Shown: positions 5,548 to 14,143 of the stretch, piece after piece
How the letters are laid out: each line of letters starts with the position of its first letter
How positions within the stretch are numbered: position 1 is the stretch's first letter
NCBI GenBank assembly: GCA_038239485.1
Contig: JBBSET010000039.1
Coordinates: forward strand, 1 to 37,322
Direction of reading: 5' to 3'
Length of the DNA: 37,322 nucleotides
Source: DASQEH01 sp038239485
GTDB taxonomy: Bacteria; Actinomycetota; Actinomycetes; Propionibacteriales; Nocardioidaceae
The notes under the pieces: model-generated
Database searches by the model: none
Told to the model about the DNA's origin: nothing
The model's input: only the letters and a program-made list of their open reading frames with translations
Made by a program: the position numbers and the translations under genes

Positions 5548-7425
5548 TCAGAGCGGCCCACCGATGGCCTGCTCGCGAAGGGACTGGCGGTGGCTCTCCA
5601 GCGCGATCAGCTCGCCGAACATCCTGTTGTAGTCGATGGTCTCCGTGACCGGGTTCATCCGCTGGAGCTTGGACTTGACCTGGCTGATCCGGCGCAGCGC
5701 GGTCAGCTCGCGCAGCCGGACGACGTACGACTGCGCGACCCTGCGGTCCGGCGCGACGGTGAGGTGGAGGGGCTCGACCGACAAGGCGGTGACCATCTGC
5801 TCGAGCGTCTCGTCGGTCGTCCCCGACAGCAGTGCGGAGGCGAGGTTGTCCAGCGGACCGCCGAGCGCCGAGACCTCCACGAACAGGAGGCGATAGGTCG
5901 GGTGGGTGAAGTCGTCGGGGTCGAGGTCGTCCCAGGCAGCCTCCAGCGTCTGCGGATGCTGAAGGGCGACCTTGAGGACGTCCCGTTCGATGGAGAACCG
6001 CCGTTCCCTGGCGTCGGGAAGATTGCTTGCGGCTCGCCGCTGCACCGGCGGCTGTTGGGCCGATGACGGCGAGGCCGGCTTGTCGCGACCGCCCCGCCCG
6101 GCTGCCCGGCGTACCTCCGAGCGGACCTGCTCGATCTCGACGCCGACCATGCCGGACAGCTCCCGCGAGAACGCGTCCACCTTAGACTTGTCTCGCACGC
6201 TCGCAACCAGCCGAGCCGCCTCCCGGATCGCGTCGATGCGGCTGTCCGCCCGGTCGAGGTCGTAGCGGCCGATCACGTTCTTGAGCACGAAGCGGTAGAG
6301 CGGCACCCGTCGCGCGATCAGCTCGCGGACGGCGGCGTCGCCCTCGGAGATGCGAAGCTCGCAGGGGTCGTGACCGCCGGGCTCGACCGCGACGTACGTC
6401 TGTCCGACGAACTGCTGGTCGCCCTCGAAGGCCCGCAGCGCGGCCTTCTGGCCGGCCTCGTCGCCGTCGAAGGTGAAGATCACCTCACCGCGGAACTCGT
6501 CATGGTCCAGCATCAGCCGTCGAAGGATCCTCGCGTGCTCCTCACCGAACGCGGTCCCACAGGTCGCGACCGCGGTCTTGACTCCCGATAGGTGGCACGC
6601 CATCACGTCGGTGTAGCCCTCCACCACCACGGCCTGGGAGCTCCTGGCGATCTCCCGGCGCGCTAGGTCCACCCCATACAGCAGCTGGCTCTTCTTGTAG
6701 ATCGGCGTCTCGGGGGTGTTGAGGTACTTCGCGTCGATCCTGTCGTCGTCGAAGAGCCGTCGGGCGCCGAAACCCACCACGTCGCCGGACAGCTCTCGGA
6801 TCGGCCAGATCAGGCGGCCACGGAACCGGTCGTACGGTCCCCGGTCACCGCGGGCGAGCAACCCGGCGATGACGAGCTCGTCGTCGGAGAACCCCCTACC
6901 GCGCAGGTGCCGCAGCAGCGCCTCGCCGCCCCGCGGCGCGAACCCGATCCCGAACTGGTCCGCCGCGCCCTTGTCGAAGCCGCGCTCGGTCAGGAACTGC
7001 CGACCCACGACGGCGTCGTCCGTGGCGAGCTCGTGGACGTAGAACTCGGCGGCAGACTGGTTCGCGCTGACCAGCCTGCTGCGCTGCCCGGGGTCGCGCC
7101 GTGGCGCGCTGTGGCCGTCGTCGACGCAGCGAAGGTCGACGCCGAACTGACCGGCGAGCCGCTCGACCGCCTCGGTGAACCCGACGCCCTCGATCTTCTG
7201 CACGAACGAGATGACGTCACCGCCCTCCTGGCAGCCGAAGCAGTGAAAGAACCCCCGAGCCGGGGTGACGTGGAACGACGGGCTCTTCTCGTCGTGGAAG
7301 GGACACAACCCCTTCATCGACCCACCCCCGGCGTTGCGGAGGGTCACGTGTGCGGAGACCACCTCGTCGATCCGAGCCCGCTCGCGCACCAACGCGATGT
7401 CGTCTTCTCTGATCCGGCCCGCCAC
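5548..7425 (-). CDS. dnaG: DNA primase DnaG
   Basis: The replicative primase, 625 residues, which makes the short RNA primers for leading- and lagging-strand synthesis. The N-terminal CHC2 zinc-binding domain has Cys41, His44, Cys62 and Cys65 in GLCPFHDEKSPSFHV...FHCFGC. The central catalytic core contains the TOPRIM fold with the acidic VVVEGYTDVMA motif and the DGDEAGQKAA motif that bind catalytic metals. The C-terminal third (after a Ser/Pro/Gln/Arg-rich linker near residue 440) is the helicase-interacting domain. Length matches actinobacterial primases. The gene lies 9 bases after dgt on the same strand and is probably cotranscribed with it, an arrangement conserved across actinobacteria. 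Confidence 0.97.
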   Translation of the reverse strand: MAGRIREDDIALVRERARIDEVVSAHVTLRNAGGGSMKGLCPFHDEKSPSFHVTPARGFFHCFGCQEGGDVISFVQKIEGVGFTEAVERLAGQFGVDLRCVDDGHSAPRRDPGQRSRLVSANQSAAEFYVHELATDDAVVGRQFLTERGFDKGAADQFGIGFAPRGGEALLRHLRGRGFSDDELVIAGLLARGDRGPYDRFRGRLIWPIRELSGDVVGFGARRLFDDDRIDAKYLNTPETPIYKKSQLLYGVDLARREIARSSQAVVVEGYTDVMACHLSGVKTAVATCGTAFGEEHARILRRLMLDHDEFRGEVIFTFDGDEAGQKAALRAFEGDQQFVGQTYVAVEPGGHDPCELRISEGDAAVRELIARRVPLYRFVLKNVIGRYDLDRADSRIDAIREAARLVASVRDKSKVDAFSRELSGMVGVEIEQVRSEVRRAAGRGGRDKPASPSSAQQPPVQRRAASNLPDARERRFSIERDVLKVALQHPQTLEAAWDDLDPDDFTHPTYRLLFVEVSALGGPLDNLASALLSGTTDETLEQMVTALSVEPLHLTVAPDRRVAQSYVVRLRELTALRRISQVKSKLQRMNPVTETIDYNRMFGELIALESHRQSLREQAIGGPL

Positions 7426-7434
7426 CTGGTGAGT

Positions 7435-8727
7435 CTACGCAGTCCGGACCAGCCCCCGGTGCTTCTCCACGGCCGAGATATCGGTCAGCGACGCGACCTG
7501 GTCGACGACGACGCGGAGCCGGGCGGCGTCGTCCGCGGCGGCCGCGAGGTCCGCGCGAAAGACCGGCTCGAGGGCGGCCGGTCCGGCCACGCGCAGCTCC
7601 TCGACGAGCTCGGTGAGCAGTTCACGCTGGCGGACATGTGCGCTGACCCGGTCGTCGGCCTTCATCACCAGGTGGGCCGCTATCCCCTTGAGCACGACGA
7701 TCTCGGCGACCGTATCGGCCGGGACCGGAAGGTCGGCGGCGTACCTGACCAGTCTCGTGGGCAGGTCGCGCGCCACGACCTCCTCCTGGACGGCGAGGCA
7801 GAAGCGGTTGATGAGCCAGCTGGTCAGGTTCTTCAGACCCGCGAGCTGCAGCCGGCTGCCGTCGTAGGGAGCCCGCGGCCACGAGTCGCCGGTGGACAGC
7901 CGGACGAACGCGGCCTCGATCTCGTCGCTTCCGAGGTCAGGGGCATACCACTCCTGCACCGTCAGCCAGACCTCGCGCCGCAGCCCGGTGTCGGCGAGCT
8001 CGGGCAGGCGTACCCGTCCCGCCACGATCGCGTCCTCGACGTCGTGCACGCTGTAGGCGACGTCGTCGGCGAAGTCCATGATCTGCGCCTCGACGCATGT
8101 TGTCAGGATCCTCCCCTGGCGCATCCAGGCGAAGATCTCCCGGTCGTCGTCGTACACGCCGAACTTCCTGACCGCTCGAGGTAGTCCGTCCCCATGGCGG
8201 CCATGTGGTGGCGGCGCCTCGTCGTAGGACCACGGGTACTTGGTGGCGGCGTCGAGGACCGCTCGGGTGAGGTTGAGTCCGACGCTGCGACCGCCGGCGT
8301 CGAGTCGCTTGGCCTCCAGCCGGGTGAGCAGCCGCAGCGTCTGCGCGTTGCCCTCGAAGCCGCCGATCTCGGCGGCCGCGGTGTTCAGGGCCGCCTCGCC
8401 GTTGTGGCCGAAGGGTGGGTGGCCGAGGTCGTGCGCCAGGCATGCCGCCTCGACGATGTCGGGATCGCAGCCGATCGCGTGGGCGAGGTCGCGGCCGATC
8501 TGGGCGACCTCGAGCGTGTGCGTCAAGCGGTTGCGCGTGAAGTCGCTGCTGGCAGGCCCGACGACCTGCGTCTTGGCCGCCAGCCTTCGCAACGACGCCG
8601 AGTGCACGATCCTCGCCCGGTCACGCTCGAAGGTGGAGCGTCCGGACCGGCCGGGCTCGTCGAGGTAGCGCTCGAGGTCAGCGTCGGTGTAGCCAGCTGC
8701 GGTGTAGCCCGCCGTCGCGATCTCCAT
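7435..8727 (-). CDS. dgt: Deoxyguanosinetriphosphate triphosphohydrolase-like protein (HD domain)
   Basis: A 430-residue HD-superfamily dNTP triphosphohydrolase, which splits dNTPs into deoxynucleoside and triphosphate and so helps control dNTP pools. Visible features are RLAAKTQVV near residue 50, the metal-binding His in RLTHTLEVAQIGRDLA, the paired His-Asp in CLAHDLGHPPFGHNGE, and a later Asp in IMDFADDVAYSVHDVEDA. Together these form the H...HD...D tetrad. The C-terminal half is helical, as in the family. It is immediately upstream of dnaG with a 9-base gap, so the two probably form one unit. The substrate range is assumed from the family. Confidence 0.95.
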   Translation of the reverse strand: MEIATAGYTAAGYTDADLERYLDEPGRSGRSTFERDRARIVHSASLRRLAAKTQVVGPASSDFTRNRLTHTLEVAQIGRDLAHAIGCDPDIVEAACLAHDLGHPPFGHNGEAALNTAAAEIGGFEGNAQTLRLLTRLEAKRLDAGGRSVGLNLTRAVLDAATKYPWSYDEAPPPHGRHGDGLPRAVRKFGVYDDDREIFAWMRQGRILTTCVEAQIMDFADDVAYSVHDVEDAIVAGRVRLPELADTGLRREVWLTVQEWYAPDLGSDEIEAAFVRLSTGDSWPRAPYDGSRLQLAGLKNLTSWLINRFCLAVQEEVVARDLPTRLVRYAADLPVPADTVAEIVVLKGIAAHLVMKADDRVSAHVRQRELLTELVEELRVAGPAALEPVFRADLAAAADDAARLRVVVDQVASLTDISAVEKHRGLVRTA

Positions 8728-8768
8728 CGCTGCCGACCCTACTGCCAGCCGGCGTCCCGACGACCCCT

Positions 8769-8785
8769 CCGGGCCACCGGCCCGG
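8769..8785 (-). terminator. GC-rich hairpin between the 44-aa gene and dgt
   Basis: CCGGGCC (8769-8775) and GGCCCGG (8779-8785) form a perfect 7-bp stem with a 3-base loop, 17 bases downstream of the small gene's stop on the minus strand. It is a likely U-less terminator or attenuator ahead of dgt. Confidence 0.5.
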
Positions 8786-8802
8786 CATCGAGGAGGCGCC
8801 GG

Positions 8803-8937
8803 TCAGCGCTTCTTGGTGCTGGGAACGATCTCCGGGTGGTTCTGCCCCCCGGTCTTCTCCCGCTTCTCGGCGCGCTTTTCCTTCAGCGACTTGCCGGACT
8901 TCTTGGTCATGGATTTTCGGGGGGACTTGTCGGACAT
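8803..8937 (-). CDS. 44-residue basic protein, conserved in actinobacteria
   Basis: A short gene easily missed by length cut-offs. It starts MSDKSPRKSMTKKSGKSLKE and ends with PSTKKR. About a third of its residues are Lys or Arg, with no hydrophobic stretch. I recall small proteins with the MTKKSGKSLKEKRA core across many actinobacteria, all of unknown role. The charge suggests nucleic-acid or ribosome association, which is inference only. The start is well supported by AGGGAG five bases upstream. The gene lies between dusB and dgt on the same strand and is followed by a strong GC hairpin. Confidence 0.8.
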   Translation of the reverse strand: MSDKSPRKSMTKKSGKSLKEKRAEKREKTGGQNHPEIVPSTKKR

Positions 8938-9032
8938 GAGTGCTCCCTAGTGGAATGCCTGTGGCGGCTCCGTATGTCGACACTACGCCGGGGCGCAACC
9001 CGATTGCCGGCGTTGATGCTGGCGCGCTGGCG

Positions 9033-10151
9033 TCACCCGCCCGACACGCCGATCTCAGCCTCGGCGCTGACCATCAGGTCGTCACGGGTCGCGAGCCATC
9101 CCTCGGGTAGGGCGACCCGTCGGGGGCTGCCCTGGCGCCCCCGCGGTGTGCCGCGGGTCTCCACCGGGAAGGGCTCGTCGGGGTCGAGCCTGGAGAGCAA
9201 CCCGTCCAGCGTGGCCAGCGAGTCGATCAGCCCGAGAGACTGCCGGATCTCGCCGCCGGCTGCGAAACCCTTGAGATACCAGGCGACGTGCTTGCGGAAC
9301 TCCTTGCAGCCGCGCTCCATCCCCGCGTACTGCACAAGGAGCTCGGCATGCCGGCGCATCATCGTCGCCACCTCGCCGAGTGTGGGCAGGACGTCACCGC
9401 CCGCGGATGCCGGCTCGAAGAGTGCGGCCAGGTCCCGGAAGATCCAGGGCCGGCCGAGGCACCCACGCCCGACCACCACACCCTCGCACCCGGTGCTCTC
9501 CATCATCTCGGCTGCGTCCGAGGCTTCCCAGATGTCGCCGTTGCCGAGCACGGGGATGTCGACGTGCCCGACGAGCTCGGCGATCGCCGACCAGTTCGCC
9601 TGCCCGGAGTAGTGCTGCGAGGCGGTCCGGGCGTGCAGGGAGATAGCCGCACAGCCGGCGTCCTGAGCGATCGTCCCGGCATCGAGATAGGTGAGGTGCT
9701 GCTCGTCGATCCCCATCCGGGTCTTCATGGTGACCGGCACACCGTACGGCGCGGCCGCCGACACCGTCGCCTCCAGGATCGCCGAGAGCAGCCGCCGCTT
9801 CCACGGCAGCGCCGCTCCCCCGCCCTTGCGGGTGACTTTCGGTACCGGACACCCGAAGTTCAGGTCGATATGGGCCACCCCGTGGTCGGCGCACAGGATC
9901 TCGGCGGCCCGTGCCATGGTGGTCGGGTCGACGCCGTACAGCTGCACCGACCGGATGGACTCCGCCGGGTCGAAGACGAGCATCCCGAGGGTCGCCTCAT
10001 CACGCTCGACCAGGCCGCGGCTGGTGATCATCTCGCAGACGTACAGCCCCGCGCCCTGTTCGCGGCACAAGGTGCGGAACGCCGCGTTGGTCACCCCGGC
10101 CATCGGCGCCAGCACGACGGGCGGGTCGACCTCCAGGGTTCCGAGCTTCAT
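9033..10151 (-). CDS. dusB: tRNA-dihydrouridine synthase (DusB-type)
   Basis: A 372-residue flavoprotein that reduces specific uridines in the tRNA D-loop to dihydrouridine with NADPH and FMN. The TIM-barrel begins VVLAPMAGVTNAAFR, the catalytic Cys is in IDLNFGCPVPKVTRKGGGAAL, and the FMN/tRNA-binding strands include VPVTMKTRMG, ISLHART, IPVLGNGDIW and EGVVVGRGCLGRPWIF. The start is taken at the ATG at 10151, which overlaps the stop of the upstream lipoprotein gene as ATGA, implying translational coupling; the frame stays open to 10214 without need. The region after about residue 300 is a helical tRNA-binding domain ending in a basic stretch. Membership of the DusB branch is by similarity to actinobacterial proteins annotated nifR3/dusB. 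Confidence 0.95.
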   Translation of the reverse strand: MKLGTLEVDPPVVLAPMAGVTNAAFRTLCREQGAGLYVCEMITSRGLVERDEATLGMLVFDPAESIRSVQLYGVDPTTMARAAEILCADHGVAHIDLNFGCPVPKVTRKGGGAALPWKRRLLSAILEATVSAAAPYGVPVTMKTRMGIDEQHLTYLDAGTIAQDAGCAAISLHARTASQHYSGQANWSAIAELVGHVDIPVLGNGDIWEASDAAEMMESTGCEGVVVGRGCLGRPWIFRDLAALFEPASAGGDVLPTLGEVATMMRRHAELLVQYAGMERGCKEFRKHVAWYLKGFAAGGEIRQSLGLIDSLATLDGLLSRLDPDEPFPVETRGTPRGRQGSPRRVALPEGWLATRDDLMVSAEAEIGVSGG

Positions 10152-10777
10152 CGGGCATGCGAGGGGTTCGAGTGGACGAGCCAGCTGACCGGTCCGGCCG
10201 GGATGCCGCGCCACTGGACCTGCGAGATCCTGCCGTGGTGCGGTGCCAGCAGCACCAGGCAGACGCGCGCCGTGGCGGTCCTCGTGAACCGCTTCGGAAG
10301 AGGCGGGTTGCTGCAGCGTTCGAACGGCGAGTTGAGGGTGACGGGCGGGACGACCAGGCGGTCGGACACCTTCCCGTAGAGCGTCAGCTGCGCGCCGCCC
10401 AGATCGCCGCTGCCGGTGTTCGTCACGCCGACCCAGACGTAGTAGACGCTGGACGCCTTCGCGGGGTCGGTGAGGGGGAACTGCCGCAGATCGGCGATCT
10501 TCCCGCGCTCGACCTTGGTGACGCGCAGGCTCACCTGAGACTGGCGCGTCTTGCCTGCCCGCCAGGTGACGAGCGTCCGCTGGCCCAGCGCGAGCTCGTC
10601 ACCGGGGTGACCCCTGTGGTCGGCACGGTCGATCGTCGATGTCGTGACGTCCGTGGTCGACGGCGATGACGTCGATGCCTTGTCCGTGCAGCCGACCAGG
10701 ACCACTGCGCAGACGACCGCTGCGAGGACGCGGAAGACAGGCGCGCGGAGCGTCGTCAGGTGGGCCACAGGGACCAT
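10148..10777 (-). CDS. Secreted lipoprotein of unknown function
   Basis: A 209-residue predicted lipoprotein. An N-terminal signal (VFRVLAAVVCAVVLVGC) ends in a lipobox LVGC at about residue 30, so Cys30 would be lipidated and the protein anchored outside the membrane. A Ser/Thr-rich linker follows, then a beta-rich domain (SQVSLRVTKVERG, SVYYVWVGVTNTGSGDLGGAQLTLYG, PPVTLNSPFERC) resembling the DUF4352-type extracellular immunoglobulin-like fold. Two later Cys residues could form a disulphide. Its stop overlaps the dusB start (ATGA), and it lies 19 bases after glyS on the same strand, so the three may share a transcript. No ligand is suggested. Confidence 0.8.
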   Translation of the reverse strand: MVPVAHLTTLRAPVFRVLAAVVCAVVLVGCTDKASTSSPSTTDVTTSTIDRADHRGHPGDELALGQRTLVTWRAGKTRQSQVSLRVTKVERGKIADLRQFPLTDPAKASSVYYVWVGVTNTGSGDLGGAQLTLYGKVSDRLVVPPVTLNSPFERCSNPPLPKRFTRTATARVCLVLLAPHHGRISQVQWRGIPAGPVSWLVHSNPSHAR

Positions 10778-10796
10778 TGTGCAGGCTGCGCGGCCG

Positions 10797-12185
10797 TCAG
10801 CAGCCCATCAGCCGCTCGGCCAGGTACGCCGAAACGTGGTCCAGACCGATCCGCTCCTGCTTCATCGTGTCGCGCTCGCGGACCGTCGCCGCATCGTCGT
10901 CGAGGCTCTCGAAGTCGACTGTGATGCAGTACGGCGTCCCGATCTCGTCCTGGCGGCGGTATCGACGGCCGATGGCGCCGGCGTCGTCGAAGTCGACGTT
11001 CCACGACCTCCGCAGCTCCGCGGCGAGCCCGCGAGCTTTCGGTGAAAGGTCACTGTTGCGTGACAGCGGCAGCACGGCCGCCTTTACGGGGGCCAGCCGA
11101 GGGTCGAGGCGCAGCACGGTGCGCTTGTCGACGCCGCCCTTCGCGTTCGGCGCCTCGTCCTCGGCGTACGCGTCGATCAGGAAAGCCATCAGCGACCGCG
11201 TCGCTCCGGCCGCCGGCTCGATGACGTACGGGAACCAGCGCTCTCCGGTCGGCTGGTCGAAGTAGGACAGGTCCTGGCCGGAGAACTTGGTGTGCTGGCG
11301 AAGGTCGTAGTCGCTGCGGTTCGCGATCCCCTCGAGCTCACCCCACTCCGACCCGGTGAAGCCGAAGCGGTACTCGATGTCGACCGTACGGGACGAGTAG
11401 TGCGACCGCTTCTCCTCGGGGTGCTCGAAGTGCCGCAGGTTGTCGCGGTGGATGCCGAGGTCGACGTACCAGTCGGTGCGCAGGTCGATCCAGGTCTGGT
11501 GCCACTCCTCGTCGGTGCCCGGAACGACGAAGAACTCCATCTCCATCATCTCGAACTCGCGGGTCCGGAAGATGAAGTTGCCGGGGGTGATCTCGTTGCG
11601 GAACGCCTTGCCCAGCTGGGCGATGCCGAAGGGCGGCTTCTTGCGTGCCGAGTTCACGACGTTGACGAAGTTCAAGAAGATGCCTTGGGCTGTCTCCGGG
11701 CGCAGGTAGAAGAGGCTGCTGTCGTCCTCGACGACGCCGAGAAAAGTCTTCAACATGCCGTTGAAGGGTCGCGGGTCCGTCCAGGCCCCGCGGGTGCCGC
11801 AGTGCGGGCAGGCGATGTCCGTCAGCGGGACGGAGTCGGGGTCGTCGATGCCCTTCTTCGCTGCGACCTCCTCCTGGAGGTGGTCGGCGCGGAAGCGCTT
11901 GTGGCAGCTCAGGCACTCGGTAAGCGGGTCGGTGAAGGCCTCCAGGTGGCCGGATGCCTCCCAGGTCTTCGTCGGCAAGATGATCGACGAGTCGAGCCCG
12001 ACGACATCGTCGCGCGACGTGACCATGGAGCGCCACCACTGCCGCTTGATGTTCTCCTTGAGCTCCACCCCGAGCGGGCCGTAGTCCCATGCCGACCGCG
12101 TGCCTCCATAGATCTCTCCACAGGGAAAGACGAAGCCTCTGCGCTTGCAGAGGCTGATGACACTGTCGATGGCTGAGTTCGGCAC
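10797..12185 (-). CDS. glyS: Glycyl-tRNA synthetase (single-chain, alpha2 type)
   Basis: A class II aminoacyl-tRNA synthetase, 462 residues, which charges tRNA-Gly with glycine. Signature stretches are CGEIYGGTRSAWDYGPLG near the N-terminus, a Cys-rich insertion (CLSCHKRF...CPHCGTRGAW) likely binding zinc, the motif 2 region FRNEITPGNFIFRTREFEMMEMEFF, EGIANRSDYDLRQH, and the motif 3-like region VIEPAAGATRSLMAFLIDAY. The C-terminal anticodon-binding domain begins around LRLDPRLAPVKAAVLPL. The GTG at 12185 is preferred to the ATG at 12230 because GGAG lies 8 bases before it and the added 15 residues look unlike the family. No T-box element was seen upstream. Confidence 0.97.
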   Translation of the reverse strand: MPNSAIDSVISLCKRRGFVFPCGEIYGGTRSAWDYGPLGVELKENIKRQWWRSMVTSRDDVVGLDSSIILPTKTWEASGHLEAFTDPLTECLSCHKRFRADHLQEEVAAKKGIDDPDSVPLTDIACPHCGTRGAWTDPRPFNGMLKTFLGVVEDDSSLFYLRPETAQGIFLNFVNVVNSARKKPPFGIAQLGKAFRNEITPGNFIFRTREFEMMEMEFFVVPGTDEEWHQTWIDLRTDWYVDLGIHRDNLRHFEHPEEKRSHYSSRTVDIEYRFGFTGSEWGELEGIANRSDYDLRQHTKFSGQDLSYFDQPTGERWFPYVIEPAAGATRSLMAFLIDAYAEDEAPNAKGGVDKRTVLRLDPRLAPVKAAVLPLSRNSDLSPKARGLAAELRRSWNVDFDDAGAIGRRYRRQDEIGTPYCITVDFESLDDDAATVRERDTMKQERIGLDHVSAYLAERLMGC

Positions 12186-12265
12186 GGCGTGGTCTCCATC
12201 CGGCTGGCGGTCGGTGGGTCGGTGCCCCACGGGAACGGGGCAAGGAGCAACATTACCCGGCCGGC

Positions 12266-12625
12266 CTACCCGTCCGGGGCATCGCCAGCACCACGCGAGC
12301 TGGCCTCGTTGGGGATGGTCGCGCCCTCGCCAACGATCACCTCGTACGCCGACGGCTCGTCCAGCGCCCGAGACAGGAGCGGGACGACGTGCATCTTGAT
12401 CTCATACGACGAGAGGGCCCGGCGATAGGCACCAACGTGCTCCCACGTCGTTGCCAACACCCAGAGCGTGGGGTCGTCGGCGGCCCGCCCCACGGTGCCG
12501 CGGATGAACCCGGGCCGCTCCGCGAACTGATGAAGGCATGAGCCGAGCTCGATCATCGCCTGCCCCACAACGCCCTCGTCATACCTGAACCTCGAGATCA
12601 CCAGCACCGGCCCAGTCTCTCGCAC
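12266..12625 (-). CDS. ABM-domain protein (antibiotic biosynthesis monooxygenase-like)
   Basis: A 119-residue protein with the ABM ferredoxin-like fold: VLVISRFRYDEG at the start, then FAERPGFIRGTVGRAADDPTLWVLATTWEHVGAYRRALSSYEIK, matching the pattern of a beta strand, a PG(F/Y) turn, and a W-containing second strand followed by the helix with YRRAL. Such proteins form dimers and include heme-degrading enzymes, quinol monooxygenases and many of unknown role. No catalytic residue identifies which kind this is. The gene lies 80 bases upstream of glyS on the same strand. The C-terminal 25 residues are low in complexity. Confidence 0.85.
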   Translation of the reverse strand: MRETGPVLVISRFRYDEGVVGQAMIELGSCLHQFAERPGFIRGTVGRAADDPTLWVLATTWEHVGAYRRALSSYEIKMHVVPLLSRALDEPSAYEVIVGEGATIPNEASSRGAGDAPDG

Positions 12626-13075
12626 CCGGATCCTGCGGGGCCTGCGCCATTACTTCGTGTAATTGACCAATTCCCCTTTGCTACTGGATCACATATATGT
12701 AAACACTCATAACTGCCAGTGATGTCACACCCGGAGGCGAGGCTGACGGAAGAAATTGTTTTGATCACACACGGTGATATCTGATGTATACCACTGATCA
12801 AATCGCCCCGACCACGCGAGCGTTGTTCGCGCTTTGCTTAGCTGAGGACGGTCGGCAAAAGGGCAGGTCAGAGGCCATATACGCGATCTTGGCCGCTCGG
12901 CGGCATGCCATTCACTAACCACAGGTAAATGGTCAACTACTGAGTGTATGCACCTCTCATGTACCTGCGCTACTAATAGGACTATTCAGATGAATAGTCC
13001 GAAATAATGCCTTACGCTAAACCAAGACACCCGCTCCCACGGGCCCGCACCACTCCAAAGAGAAGTTGGCAGGAA
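12626..13075. promoter_or_regulatory. AT-rich, dyad-rich control region upstream of a secreted protease
   Basis: This 450-bp stretch is far richer in A/T than its surroundings and has no convincing gene. It contains ACATATATGT (perfect palindrome, 12691-12700), TTTGATCA...TGATCAAA (12760-12767 and 12795-12802, 27 bp between arms), and GGACTATTCA-GA-TGAATAGTCC (12979-13000, ten paired bases either side of a 2-base centre). It probably holds the promoters for the protease gene to the right and perhaps the ABM gene to the left. Confidence 0.55.
12979..13000. promoter_or_regulatory. 22-bp near-perfect palindrome, candidate operator
   Basis: GGACTATTCA and TGAATAGTCC are exact reverse complements separated by GA. 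The site lies 76 bases before the chosen start of the protease gene. Its size and symmetry fit a dimeric repressor site, though a stem-loop in the 5' leader is also possible. Confidence 0.55.
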
Positions 13076-13612
13076 ATGATCTCGGTTAAGCGCGCCTTGC
13101 TTGTCGCACTTCTCGCCATCCTCGCCGTCCTGGGCGGAACGACAGCGGCTCAGGCAGCCTCACCGGCACCGGTCACTTTCACCTACCACTGGGCCAACGG
13201 CAGCAACGGCATCGTCGTCCAGCAGATGGGCGTGGTCGCCAAGCGCTGGCAGCTCACCAAGGTCGTCCACAACTGGGACGCCGGCTCGGTCGTCAACATG
13301 CACCTCGGCAAGTGTGCCGACTTCCCCACCCAGCACTGCGTGCTGATCAGCTCGTACGACACGGGCGACACCGGCGCCGCCGGATACGCGGTCATCGTCC
13401 CCGACAGTGAGACACCCACCATCGTCAAGCTGAACAAGGGCTACTGGAACTGGTCCACCGTCGACAGCATGGCGGTGACCTGCCACGAGCTCGGACACGC
13501 GGTCGGCTTCACGCACGAGGAGCCCTCCGGTTGCACCAGCCAGGATAACCGCGAGACGCCCTCGAAGTGGGAGCTCGACGCAGCCGCTCGCGCCTACACT
13601 GACGCGGTCTGA
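13076..13612 (+). CDS. Secreted zinc metalloprotease (HExxHxxGxxH)
   Basis: A 178-residue exported peptidase. It begins with a clear signal peptide (MISVKRALLVALLAILAVLG...AAQAA, cleavage after about residue 28). The mature part contains the extended zinc-binding motif CHELGHAVGFTHE near residues 136-148, with three His ligands and the catalytic Glu, placing it among the metzincin-like or snapalysin-like peptidases. Four Cys (GKCADFPTQHC, VTCHELG and SGCTS) suggest two disulphides. The ATG at 13076 is chosen because the signal peptide starts there; the frame opens at 13007 with 23 residues that do not look like a leader. It is a single gene with its own long AT-rich control region. Substrate unknown. 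Confidence 0.85.
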   Translation: MISVKRALLVALLAILAVLGGTTAAQAASPAPVTFTYHWANGSNGIVVQQMGVVAKRWQLTKVVHNWDAGSVVNMHLGKCADFPTQHCVLISSYDTGDTGAAGYAVIVPDSETPTIVKLNKGYWNWSTVDSMAVTCHELGHAVGFTHEEPSGCTSQDNRETPSKWELDAAARAYTDAV

Positions 13613-13658
13613 CCGCGGCTCACCCGCAGCGGGTCGCCCGCGCCATTAGGCTGACCGG

Positions 13659-14066
13659 GTGTCCACCCCCCGGCCCCCTCGCGGAGGCAAGCGTCCCGAC
13701 AGCGCTCACTCGGGGAGCGCTCGCTCGGGCAGTGCCCGCTCGGGGAACCCGGCGAAGCGTGCCTCGAGCGGATCGTCAGCCGACCCCGGCCGCAACCGGA
13801 GCGCGTTCGCTCAGCACAGCGCCTCCATTCTCGCCCGACTGACCCAGCTCCCCCGCTATACGGTGCCTGGCATCGTGTTGGCCCTGATGCTCGTCGGGCT
13901 GACCGCGCCGCTCGGCTACGCGCTGCCAGCACTCGCCCTGGTAGCTGCACTGGTGGCGTGGCTGGCATACCTGTCCTGGCCGGCCCTCGATCCGCGGGGC
14001 CGGATGGTACGGACGATCATGATCGCGCTCATCGTCGGGGCTGTTGTCGCCCGCGCACTCGCCTGA
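13659..14066 (+). CDS. Small membrane protein, possibly DUF6703-like
   Basis: A 135-residue protein starting with GTG. The first 55 residues are disordered, rich in Ser, Arg and Gly, with short repeats (SGSARSGSARSGN). Then come ILARLTQLPRYTVPGIVLALMLVGLTAPLGYALPALALVAALVAWLAYLSWP (two close membrane helices) and a final helix (MIALIVGAVVARALA). The LPRYTVP and YLSWPALDP segments match my recollection of a small actinobacterial membrane family (DUF6703), which I cannot confirm here. No function is known. It is convergent with the PH-domain operon. Confidence 0.75.
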   Translation: MSTPRPPRGGKRPDSAHSGSARSGSARSGNPAKRASSGSSADPGRNRSAFAQHSASILARLTQLPRYTVPGIVLALMLVGLTAPLGYALPALALVAALVAWLAYLSWPALDPRGRMVRTIMIALIVGAVVARALA

Positions 14067-14143
14067 CCCTGCCCGCTTCGCACGCGTCTTCGACGCCGTG
14101 CCACCGCGCTCCCACTCATGGATCCGCGTAGGCGGACGGATGG

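Noticed and set aside
6907..8184. A 425-codon plus-strand open frame antisense to dnaG and dgt
   Set aside because: It mirrors high-GC codon bias in the real minus-strand genes and contains only charged low-complexity sequence; both minus-strand proteins have clear family motifs.
9288..10379. A 363-codon plus-strand open frame antisense to dusB and the lipoprotein gene
   Set aside because: It is a frame shadow of well-recognised minus-strand genes, with no family motif and an amino-acid mix typical of antisense translation.
12186..12265. Possible T-box or other riboswitch before glyS
   Set aside because: The gap is about 80 bases with no specifier stem or T-box-like conserved sequence.
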